Assembly (NCBI GenBank): GCA_046727895.1
Contig: JBKPDM010000055.1
Location: 1 to 14,050, forward strand
From: DATAOG01 sp046727895
GTDB lineage: Bacteria; Pseudomonadota; Alphaproteobacteria; Geminicoccales; Geminicoccaceae
Length of the DNA: 14,050 bases
Direction of reading: 5' to 3'
A program made the translations under genes and the position numbers. The notes under the pieces are model-generated. The model saw only the letters and a list, made by a program, of their open reading frames with translations, was not told the DNA's origin and did not search any database. The stretch's first letter is position 1. The number at the start of each line of letters is the position of its first letter. Shown piece after piece: positions 1 through 8,003 of this stretch.

Positions 1-614
1 GCCTGGCAGAGCCCGACATAGACGATCCCCGCCACGAAGAACGTCTCGAAGTAACGGAAGGTCGCCGATCCCGCGGTCTGCATCCAGGACGTGACGTCGT
101 TGACCGCGACCACCGAGGCGAGCGAGGACCCGAGCACGACCTGGACGAACTGGTTACCGAGTGGCGCGTAGATGATCCTGAAGACCTGCGGAAACACGAC
201 GTGACGCAAGGTCTGGAAGGCGCTCATGCCCTGGGACAGCGCCGCCTCGAATTGGCCGCGCGGGATGGCCACAAGACCGCCGCGAAAAATCTCGGTCATG
301 TAGGCGCCGCTGTTCAGCGTCATCGCGACCAGCGCGGACTGGAAGCCGCTCACTCTCAGACCCAGCTGCGGCAGGCCGAAGTAGACGAGATAGAGAAAGA
401 CGAGCAGCGGCGTGTTGCGCATGAATTCGACGTAGGCTACCGCCAGAGAGCGAAGCGCCGGGTGAGCGCTCCGGCGGGCGAGCGCGCCGCCGATGCCTAG
501 GCACAAGCTGAGGACGATCGTGAGAACCGAGAGCCAGACCGTGACCAGGGCAGCCTCGGGAAGGCTGCCCAGGTACGGGATGACGGTCCGCAGCGTGAAG
601 TCGTAGCCGCTCAT
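1..614 (-). CDS. Amino-acid ABC transporter permease (HisM/GlnP type), 3' end outside window
   Basis: Inner-membrane permease of a polar amino-acid uptake ABC transporter. Reading the minus strand from the ATG at 614 gives about 204 residues before the window edge. It begins MSGYDFTLRTVIPYL, then has a hydrophobic segment near residues 20-45 (ALVTVWLSVLTIVLS), the family signature FMRNTPLLVFLYLVYFGLP, and the EAA loop that docks on the ATPase (EAALSQGMSAFQTLRHVVFPQ, with Glu-Ala-Ala, Gly and the late Pro in place). It lies 53 bases downstream of the binding-protein gene on the same strand, so the two form an operon; the ATPase gene is not in this window and may lie further left. No good Shine-Dalgarno precedes the ATG, and a short hairpin sits there instead. 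The exact substrate cannot be told from the sequence. Confidence 0.95.
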   Translation of the reverse strand, partial: MSGYDFTLRTVIPYLGSLPEAALVTVWLSVLTIVLSLCLGIGGALARRSAHPALRSLAVAYVEFMRNTPLLVFLYLVYFGLPQLGLRVSGFQSALVAMTLNSGAYMTEIFRGGLVAIPRGQFEAALSQGMSAFQTLRHVVFPQVFRIIYAPLGNQFVQVVLGSSLASVVAVNDVTSWMQTAGSATFRYFETFFVAGIVYVGLCQ

Positions 615-620
615 GCGGCG

Positions 621-635
621 GACGGCGCGGCCGTC
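621..635 (-). promoter_or_regulatory. Short stem-loop between binding-protein and permease genes
   Basis: A perfect 6-bp inverted repeat (GACGGC / GCCGTC) with a 3-base loop lies in the 53-base gap between the binding-protein stop and the permease start. Hairpins in this position of ABC operons often protect the upstream binding-protein mRNA or reduce read-through, giving more binding protein than permease. It has no U-tract, so it is not a classic terminator. The role is inferred from position only. Confidence 0.35.
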
Positions 636-667
636 TCGCTCCAGCGGCGAACTACTCTGGCCAAGCC

Positions 668-1486
668 TCAGTACTGCGTCTGGATCGGCGGCAGGTCGTA
701 GCCGAACCACTGCTTGAAGAGACGCCCGTTGTCGCCCGACGCGTTGAACTGCTCGACCCAGGTGTTGACCACCCGCCACCAGTCGAAATCACCGGCGGGC
801 AGGCCGATCGCGATCTCCTCGTGCGAGAAGAGGCCGGGCAGGACCTTGTACTCTCCAGGGTGGTTCTTCATGAGCTCCGCGTTGTAGAGATTGTCCTGCG
901 ACATCACGTCGACCTGACCGGAGCTCAGGGCGGCGAGGATGTCGGCCTCGTTGTTGAAACGGGCGATCGAGGCGTTGGGTGCGGCGAGCGGCACGTTCTG
1001 CTCCGCGGTGCCGCCGCGGGTGATCCCGACGGTCACCGCGGCCTTGTTGATGTCGGCGACCGTCTTCAGATCGTCGCGGTCGGCCTTCACCAGAAACTGG
1101 AGACTGACCACCAGGTAGGGATCGGTGAAGGCGATCGAAGTGGAGCGCTGCACGGTCTTGGTGAAGTCCGCGACCGTGATGTCGGCCTTGCCGGTCTGCA
1201 GGACCGTGACCCGGCCCGGAATGTCGGTCGTGATGAACTCGGGCTCGACCTTGAGCGCCTCGGCGATCCGTTTGGCTATGTCGATGTCGTAGCCTTCCGG
1301 CTCGCCGCTCGGACTGAGCTTGCTGTAAGGCGGATTGCCGCCGATGATCGCGACCCGGAGCTTACCGCCGCTCATGACCTGCGCGAGCGTGCCCTCGCTG
1401 TGCGCCGGCGCGCCGATGAGCATGGCGGCGACGAACGCACTCAAGGCCACGACGCGGCTCAGATGATCAGCAAGAAGGCGTCTCAT
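668..1486 (-). CDS. Amino-acid ABC transporter periplasmic substrate-binding protein (SBP_bac_3 family)
   Basis: Periplasmic receptor that captures a polar amino acid and passes it to the permease encoded just downstream. The 272-residue product has an N-terminal signal peptide (basic start MRRLLADHLSR, hydrophobic core to about residue 28, likely cleavage after AHS near residue 30). The mature protein shows family 3 landmarks: LRVAIIGGNPPYS, GYDIDIAKRIAEAL (first lobe), ADITVADFTKT followed by R and IAFTDPYLV (ligand pocket), and a closing WFGYDLP. The start is supported by GGGGAG at about 1495-1500, seven bases upstream of the ATG. Length is normal for the family. It is first in an operon with the permease. 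The ligand (glutamine, cystine, histidine or another) is not determinable here. Confidence 0.95.
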   Translation of the reverse strand: MRRLLADHLSRVVALSAFVAAMLIGAPAHSEGTLAQVMSGGKLRVAIIGGNPPYSKLSPSGEPEGYDIDIAKRIAEALKVEPEFITTDIPGRVTVLQTGKADITVADFTKTVQRSTSIAFTDPYLVVSLQFLVKADRDDLKTVADINKAAVTVGITRGGTAEQNVPLAAPNASIARFNNEADILAALSSGQVDVMSQDNLYNAELMKNHPGEYKVLPGLFSHEEIAIGLPAGDFDWWRVVNTWVEQFNASGDNGRLFKQWFGYDLPPIQTQY

Positions 1487-1583
1487 GGCAGTGTCTCCCC
1501 AAGGACCCGTTGTGGTGCGCCTCCGGCCAATGCCGGCTTGATCGGCAGAGGCTGCTTGCGGTCGGGCAAGGTTGTCCGGCGTT

Positions 1584-1596
1584 TACCGGACCGGTA
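1584..1596. promoter_or_regulatory. 13-bp palindrome in the 1487-1802 divergent gap (candidate operator)
   Basis: The 316-base gap between the minus-strand binding-protein gene and the plus-strand hydrolase gene has no convincing gene. It must hold the promoters of both, but I see no clear -35/-10 pair. Its most ordered element is TACCGGACCGGTA, a perfect palindrome with 6-base arms around a central A, about 100 bases upstream of the transporter start. Such symmetric sites often bind dimeric repressors. A weaker CCGGC-caat-GCCGG repeat lies near 1526-1540. Function is unproven. Confidence 0.25.
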
Positions 1597-1802
1597 TTGC
1601 CATTCTTAGTCGTGCGCTCCTCTGCGTGACAAGCCAGTGGCGTTCCGGATCCCGCCTGCCGGACCACCGCAGCTGTTCATGGGCCAAGCGGAGGGGCGGG
1701 CGCGGGTTGCGATTGACCGCGGCGGAACGAAGGCGCAGCTTGCCGGCGGCGAAGCAGGCGATTTGCCGAAGCCGATCCCGCAGAACAAGAGGGAGACAAT
1801 CG

Positions 1803-2471
1803 TTGGCCAAGATGGTTCAAGGCACGGCCGCGGACGGCCACAGCTTGGGCATCTACCGGGCCGATCCGGCAGGTGCGCCGCGCGGCGCGGTGGTCATCGC
1901 GCAGGAGATCTTCGGCGTCAACAGTCACATCCGTGCGGTCTGCGACGACTACGCCGGGCAGGGCTACGTCACGGTCGCACCCGCGCTGTTCGACCGGGTC
2001 GAGCGCGACATCCAGCTCGGCTACCAGCCCGATGACATCACGCGAGGCCGTGCGGTGCGCGAGCGGGTGTCGCTCGACGACGCGCTCGCCGACGTCGAGG
2101 CGGCGGCCAAAGAAGTCGCGGCGGTAGGGCGGATCGGCATCATCGGCTATTGCTGGGGCGGCACCGTCGCCTGGGTCGCCGCCACGCGCTCGCGCACCTT
2201 CGCGGCCGCCGTCGGCTACTACGGCGGCGGCATCGCCGACCTTGCCGGCGAGCAGCCAAATTGCCCGGTCCAGCTCCACTTCGGCGAGCAGGACCAGGCG
2301 ATCCCGCTCGAGGGCGTGCAGAAGGTCCGGGCCGCGCATCCGGAGGTTCCGATCTATCTCTACCCGGCCGGGCACGGCTTCAACTGCGACCAGCGCGCTT
2401 CCTACCACGCCGAGAGCGCACGCCTGGCGCGCGAGCGCACGCTCGCCTTCCTCCGCCAGCATGTCGGCTGA
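1803..2471 (+). CDS. Dienelactone hydrolase family protein (TTG start)
   Basis: Cytoplasmic alpha/beta-hydrolase of the dienelactone hydrolase family, which opens lactone or ester bonds, classically carboxymethylenebutenolide in chlorocatechol breakdown. The 222 residues carry the full Cys-Asp-His triad: Cys117 in GYCWGG, Asp164 in FGEQDQAIP, His191 in AGHGFNCD, plus the conserved Glu35 in QEIFGVNSHIR. I chose the TTG at 1803 because GGGAG at 1791-1795 is spaced correctly for it (7 bases) and because it puts the DGH motif at the usual distance from the N-terminus; the ATG at 1812 is the alternative. A longer open frame extends upstream to 1572 but its translation is low-complexity and Arg-rich and is not part of the protein. 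No aromatic-degradation genes are adjacent, so the true substrate is open. Confidence 0.93.
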   Translation: MAKMVQGTAADGHSLGIYRADPAGAPRGAVVIAQEIFGVNSHIRAVCDDYAGQGYVTVAPALFDRVERDIQLGYQPDDITRGRAVRERVSLDDALADVEAAAKEVAAVGRIGIIGYCWGGTVAWVAATRSRTFAAAVGYYGGGIADLAGEQPNCPVQLHFGEQDQAIPLEGVQKVRAAHPEVPIYLYPAGHGFNCDQRASYHAESARLARERTLAFLRQHVG

Positions 2472-2519
2472 CCAGGCCGGACGCTCCCCTTCATCGCGCT
2501 CGGAAAATCCGGAGCTCCG

Positions 2520-2947
2520 CTAGGCAGCGTCCTTCACCTCGAGGACCAGACGTTTGCCGAGGGCGGCCAGCGCCGCTTCCAGCTGGTCGAGGCGCGAGCG
2601 GTGGTCGAGATCGAGCAGGCGGCGCACCTGGCGGGGATCGCAGCCGAGCCGCTCGGCGAGCCCAACCTGGCTGAGCCGCGCCTCGCGCATGGCCTGGTAG
2701 ATCGCAACCTTGGCTGCCGCCATCGGCGGCAGGACGGCGCACGGCTGCCCGCGCTTCGGCCGCGACGGCCGCGGGATCGGCCGGCCGTCGTCGATGTAAG
2801 CGCGCAGCGCCCCACCAACGCGTCCTCGGCGCGTGCCGCTGCTTCGGCCGCATCGCGCCCGACGGTGATCGCCTCCGGCACGTCCATGGCCTGCGCGATC
2901 ACCGTGCCATTCTCGTCGGTCTCCAAGATCAGCGGGTAGGGCTGCAT
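2520..2947 (-). pseudogene. hicB: HicB-type antitoxin, frameshifted, no intact toxin partner
   Basis: Reading the minus strand from the ATG at 2947, one frame gives a HicB partial RNase-H-like domain (MQPYPLILETDENGTVIAQ, DVPEAITVGRDAAEA, AEDALVG). It then changes frame. The adjacent frame continues the expected sequence ALRAYIDDGRPIPRPS and a C-terminal Cro/XRE-like helix-turn-helix (KVAIYQAMREARLSQVGLAE, RQVRRLLDLDHRSRLDQLEA, ending LVLEVKDAA). The break falls in the C-tract at 2810-2813: adding one base there would join the halves into a normal HicB of about 140 residues. In an intact system this protein would neutralise HicA and repress its own operon. No complete hicA lies next to it. 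The gene is either decayed or the sequence has a homopolymer error. A shorter in-frame start at 2723 could still yield the DNA-binding domain alone. Confidence 0.8.
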
Positions 2948-3027
2948 GTCGGTCCTAGAGCACCTTGTTGGGGTCGAGGCCAACCTGCTGCAGAGATCAC
3001 GAATGAAGTCTGAGCCGACATCACGAC

Positions 3028-3300
3028 TTAGCGCTCGACCCAGGAATCGGCCTCGCGCCGCACCTGTCGAAGGAAGGCGTGGAACTCCTTTGAGCGGCCG
3101 GCGAGTTGGTCATTGATCTCGGCAAGCTCATGAATGATCTGAGGCCCGATCCAGCCGACCGCCATAAGCAGCGCCGCCAATCCCAGCAGCATCAGGGTAC
3201 CAACGCCGAGTGCATGCTCGAAGAAGACCGTTGACGCAAGCGCGCCGGCGGCGGCGTAGCGCAACAACTGACCGACTTGGAGCTGTTGGAACTGCTGCAT
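3028..3300 (-). CDS. Small membrane protein of unknown function, two predicted membrane segments
   Basis: I do not recognise a family. The 90-residue product begins MQQFQQLQVGQLLRYAAAG and has two hydrophobic stretches, about residues 12-30 and 32-55 (TLMLLGLAALLMAVGWIGP), followed by a charged soluble tail (about 56-90, many Glu, Arg and Gln) likely to be helical. The start is well supported: GGAG lies seven bases upstream of the ATG. It sits between an antitoxin pseudogene and the uvrA-tail/toxin-antitoxin array, on the same strand as the antitoxin pseudogene and 80 bases upstream of it. Its placement suggests accessory cargo. A small membrane toxin is conceivable, but nothing in the sequence shows that. 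Confidence 0.7.
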   Translation of the reverse strand: MQQFQQLQVGQLLRYAAAGALASTVFFEHALGVGTLMLLGLAALLMAVGWIGPQIIHELAEINDQLAGRSKEFHAFLRQVRREADSWVER

Positions 3301-3410
3301 CCCTATTCTCCGTCGTTCCTGCGCAGACTAAGCGCGAGAATATTGTCACTAACGCTCCTACGTGATCAAGAGGAAGCTGCTGCCATGACTCTGATTCCAG
3401 AGGATGACTC

Positions 3411-3540
3411 TCACGAGGTGGCGCCTGCGAACCTTGGGGGCTAGGACGCGGGTGAGGCAGGCGCCGGTGTAGCTCGTGTGTGTAGCGACCTCTTCGGGGG
3501 CCGGCATCGCTCCGGCCGCCGGCTCAATTCGGATCGCGTG
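3411..3540 (-). pseudogene. Decayed duplicate of the uvrA 3' end (outermost copy)
   Basis: The minus strand encodes PEEVA, then SYTGACLTRVLAP, matching PEAIA..., SYTGAFLARVLAP at the C-terminus of the UvrA in this window. At DNA level it shares the 14-mer aggcgccggtgtag (3459-3472) with both other copies, and aggacgcggg.gagg with uvrA itself. Similarity thins out towards 3540 (HAIRIEP against HVIDLGP). Unlike the copy at 4081-4220 it has lost the frame around the glycine-rich strand and the in-frame stop. It is too short to be a gene and is best read as a relic. It lies directly upstream of the hicBA promoter. Confidence 0.62.
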
Positions 3541-3554
3541 CACGGTCGGGGTGG

Positions 3555-3563
3555 TGCTATGCT
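3555..3563 (+). promoter_or_regulatory. Extended -10 promoter for hicBA
   Basis: TGcTATGCT is an extended -10 element (TGn followed by a TATAAT-like hexamer). It lies 26 bases upstream of the hicB ATG, leaving room for a start site near 3570 and the AGAGGAG ribosome site at 3578-3584. I see no good -35, which extended -10 promoters can do without. The same arrangement appears before mntA. Confidence 0.45.
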
Positions 3564-3589
3564 GTCCCCGTCGGAGCAGAGGAGCCGTG

Positions 3590-3856
3590 ATGGCCAGAGC
3601 CAAGCCAGTGCCAGCGAGAGCGTTCACGTATACCGCGGTGTTCGACCCCGCGCCCGAGGGTGGCTACGTCGTGACCTTCCCAGCCTTACCCGGCCTCGTG
3701 ACCGAGGGCGAGACGCTGGAGGAAGCGAGGTCGATGGCGACGGATGCGTTGCGTTGTTACCTCGAAGGCCATCTCGAGGACGGTCTGTCGATCCCGGTCG
3801 AGGAGGACGCGTCCCCTGCGGCTGTTCGAGAAGCGGTCCGCGTCGAGCTAGAATGA
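3590..3856 (+). CDS. hicB: HicB-like antitoxin
   Basis: Antitoxin of a type II HicAB module: it binds and blocks the HicA mRNA interferase and usually autorepresses the operon. The 88-residue product shows the HicB core: FTYTAVFDPAPEGGYVVTFPALPGLVTEG, with the typical beta-strand GGYVVTFPALPG, then TLEEARSMATDALRCYLEGHLEDG and an IPVEED segment. It lacks the C-terminal helix-turn-helix found in the pseudogene at 2520-2947, so it belongs to the short class. The ATG at 3590 is chosen because AGAGGAG ends five bases upstream; an in-frame GTG at 3587 is possible. Its stop overlaps the hicA start (ATGA), showing translational coupling. Antitoxin-first gene order. Confidence 0.9.
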   Translation: MARAKPVPARAFTYTAVFDPAPEGGYVVTFPALPGLVTEGETLEEARSMATDALRCYLEGHLEDGLSIPVEEDASPAAVREAVRVELE

Positions 3857-4077
3857 GCCGGCGGCTGCCTGCGGTCAAGCCGCGCCAAGTGATCGCGGCG
3901 CTTCAGCGGGCTGGTTTCGTGGTGCGGCGGGTCAGCGGCAGTCACTACCGGCTCAATCCGCCGGACGACCCCAGCCGCTGGGTGGTCGTTGCCTATCACA
4001 ACCGCGACCTGAAGCCGAAGACCTTGCGCGCCAAGCAAGCCGGGCTCACGGTCGACGCATTCATCGATCTGCTTTGA
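3853..4077 (+). CDS. hicA: HicA toxin, mRNA interferase
   Basis: Small double-stranded-RNA-binding-fold toxin that cleaves mRNA and stops growth when HicB is lost. The 74 residues match the family closely: VIAALQRAGFVVRRVSGSHYRL, with the catalytic His31 in the GSH motif, a central VVVAYHNRDLKPKTLRA in place of the usual P-H-...-L-...-T-L, and the ending KQAGLTVDAFIDLL. Length is normal and no lesion is visible, so the toxin should be active. It overlaps hicB by four bases. Its stop lies only three bases before the start of uvrA-like sequence at 4081, with which it is convergent. Confidence 0.92.
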   Translation: MSRRLPAVKPRQVIAALQRAGFVVRRVSGSHYRLNPPDDPSRWVVVAYHNRDLKPKTLRAKQAGLTVDAFIDLL

Positions 4078-4080
4078 ATT

Positions 4081-4220
4081 CGCCGCGCCCGCTCACGCCC
4101 GACGTTTGGCGCCTTCGAGGCGGGGGGCGAGGTAGGCGCCGGTGTAGCTGGCGGCGCCGGCGGCGGCCTCCTCGGGGGTGCCGGTGGCGATGATGCGGCC
4201 GCCCGTGGGGCCAAAGGTCG
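4081..4220 (-). pseudogene. Free-standing duplicate of the uvrA 3' end, frame and stop preserved
   Basis: On the minus strand this stretch reads GGRIIATGTPEEAAAG, SYTGAYLAPRLEGAKRRA and a TGA stop at 4093-4095. The UvrA encoded at 4928-7783 ends GGRIVATGTPEAIAQA, SYTGAFLARVLAPHLEGEKRRA, stop. DNA similarity runs from cgccgcg just beyond the stop (4081, compared with 4921) up to GACCT of the D-L-G-P codons at 4220 (5078 in uvrA), where one extra T breaks the frame; beyond that I see no similarity. The copy lacks three codons present in uvrA (the R-V-L region) and differs at many bases, so it is either old or derived from another species' uvrA. It has no start and is not a gene. It separates hicBA from mntA-hepT. 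Confidence 0.82.
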
Positions 4221-4252
4221 TCCGCGGGACGATGGCGCGGCGGGTGGTCTGG

Positions 4253-4261
4253 TGGTATGAT
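4253..4261 (+). promoter_or_regulatory. Extended -10 promoter for mntA-hepT
   Basis: TGgTATGAT is a near-perfect extended -10. The hexamer ends at 4261, so transcription should begin at about 4268, immediately before the ATG at 4269. This would make a leaderless mRNA and fits the lack of a ribosome site upstream. It lies 33 bases past the end of the uvrA-tail copy, like the hicBA promoter beyond its own tail copy. Confidence 0.45.
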
Positions 4262-4268
4262 CTCTATC

Positions 4269-4571
4269 ATGGATCAGATGCTTGCCGACCGCCTGCCGGA
4301 AGTGGTCGCCCTTTGCCGACGCCACCGCGTCGCGCGGCTCGACGTCTTTGGCTCTGCTGCCCGGCAGGCGCATGGCGCCGCCGACCTCGACTTTCTGGTC
4401 GAGTTCGAGGATCTCCCGACGGACGACTACGCCGACGCCTACTTCGGGCTGCTCGAAGACCTCGAGACGCTGTTCGATCGACCGGTCGATCTGATCATGA
4501 CCTCGGCCGTCAAGAACCCGTTCGTGCGGGAGACGATTGAGCGCTCGCGCATCCCGCTCCATGCTGCCTGA
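4269..4571 (+). CDS. mntA: MNT-domain nucleotidyltransferase antitoxin (MntA)
   Basis: Minimal nucleotidyltransferase that acts as antitoxin in MNT/HEPN (type VII) modules by transferring AMP onto a tyrosine of the HEPN toxin. The 100 residues show RLDVFGSAAR with Gly28-Ser29, then Asp39 and Asp41 in ADLDFLVEF (GS-x9-D-x-D), and a third acidic residue Asp74 in RPVDLIMTS, completing the metal site. I prefer the ATG at 4269, which follows directly on the predicted transcription start; an ATG at 4257 in the same frame falls inside the -10 hexamer. The gene overlaps hepT by 11 bases, so both are co-translated. No lesion is visible. Confidence 0.9.
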   Translation: MDQMLADRLPEVVALCRRHRVARLDVFGSAARQAHGAADLDFLVEFEDLPTDDYADAYFGLLEDLETLFDRPVDLIMTSAVKNPFVRETIERSRIPLHAA

Positions 4572-4899
4572 AGCGCGCGCCTACCTGCACGACATCGAGC
4601 AAGCGACGGTCCTGATCGACCAGTTCCGGCGGGGCAAGACGTTCGACAACTATCGCTCAGACCAGCTGCTTCGTTCGGGAGTGGAGCGGCAGCTGGGGAT
4701 TATCGGCGAGGCGGTGAGCAAGCTGTCGCGGGTCGATCCCACGACCGCGGCGAGGCTCACGGGCCGGCGCCGGATCATCGCATTGCGCAACGTCCTGATC
4801 CACGGCTACGCCAGCGTCGACGACCGGGTGATCTGGAACATCCTCGATCAGGACCTTCCGGTCCTGCGGGCCGAGACGCAGATCATCCTGCCCGGGTAG
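4561..4899 (+). CDS. hepT: HEPN-domain RNase toxin (HepT, DUF86 family)
   Basis: All-helical HEPN toxin that cleaves RNA as a dimer; its partner MntA silences it by AMP addition. The 112 residues include FDNYRSDQLLRSGVERQLGIIGEAV (DUF86 core helix) and the active motif R76-x4-H81-x-Y83 in RNVLIHGYASVD, where Arg and His are catalytic and Tyr83 is the expected AMP-acceptor. Both the toxic site and the control site are intact. The ATG at 4561 overlaps the end of mntA; a start at 4537 in the same frame would add eight unlikely residues. The stop is 28 bases from the convergent uvrA stop, matching the hicA/tail-2 layout. Confidence 0.92.
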   Translation: MLPEARAYLHDIEQATVLIDQFRRGKTFDNYRSDQLLRSGVERQLGIIGEAVSKLSRVDPTTAARLTGRRRIIALRNVLIHGYASVDDRVIWNILDQDLPVLRAETQIILPG

Positions 4900-4927
4900 G
4901 GGCGAAGGCCGCGGAGCTCGCGCCGCG

Positions 4928-7783
<2,856 letters not shown>

Positions 7784-7797
7784 GGTCCGGATCGTAT

Positions 7798-7850
7798 GAG
7801 GAGGCCCCCTTCCCGACTGCGCTGGGGCCTGCCGGCTTACATGCCTCCTC
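7798..7850 (-). promoter_or_regulatory. uvrA leader with two mutually exclusive inverted repeats
   Basis: Just upstream of the uvrA ATG, the leader (minus strand) begins GAGGAGGC and ends GCCTCCTC (8-bp arms, 7843-7850 and 7798-7805). A second repeat, AGGCCCC (7824-7830) with GGGGCCT (7802-7808), uses part of the same right arm. Only one can form at a time. Right after the first GAGGAGGC comes ATGTAA, a start codon directly followed by a stop. Competing hairpins in a leader are typical of attenuators or translational switches, but GC-rich DNA gives such pairs by chance more often, so this is tentative. Confidence 0.33.
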
Positions 7851-7885
7851 GCGCGCCTTACAGCAAGAGGCGCCCCGCACCCAGC

Positions 7886-7894
7886 TGTGGATAA
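7886..7894 (-). promoter_or_regulatory. Consensus DnaA box in the uvrA upstream region
   Basis: On the minus strand this reads TTATCCACA, a perfect DnaA box. It lies eight bases downstream of TTGACA (7902-7907, minus strand), a perfect -35 hexamer for uvrA; the matching -10 near 7880 is poor. DnaA bound here would sit between the -35 and -10. The box is single, so this is not a replication origin. Its role in uvrA control is inference. Confidence 0.35.
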
Positions 7895-8003
7895 CCTAGC
7901 GTGTCAAAGCGGTGCTCACACCAACCGCAATCGCCGACTCCCAGACCATGGGGTAACTGCGGTATAGGAAGTGGGGCGTCGGTCGAATTAGCAAGGCAGG
8001 GCC

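Noticed and set aside
1572..1802. N-terminal extension of the dienelactone hydrolase by 77 codons
   Set aside because: The translation is Arg/Ser-rich and unrelated to the family. A well-placed ribosome site and normal family length support the TTG at 1803.
2500..2519. Terminator between the hydrolase and the hicB pseudogene (CGGAGCTCCG)
   Set aside because: The palindrome has no loop space and no T-run, so it cannot form a normal terminator hairpin.
3478..3852. N-terminal extension of HicA by 125 codons
   Set aside because: It overlaps hicB in another frame. The ATGA overlap at 3853 is the usual coupled start, and HicA proteins are about 60-80 residues.
7886..7894. Replication origin at the DnaA box
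   Set aside because: There is only one box, with no AT-rich unwinding region, no further boxes and no dnaA, dnaN or parAB nearby.
7784..8003. A further uvrA-tail copy beside the DUF433/DUF5615 module
   Set aside because: The 14-mer and the SYTGA coding pattern are absent here, so this module on the right of uvrA does not follow the tail-bracketed pattern.
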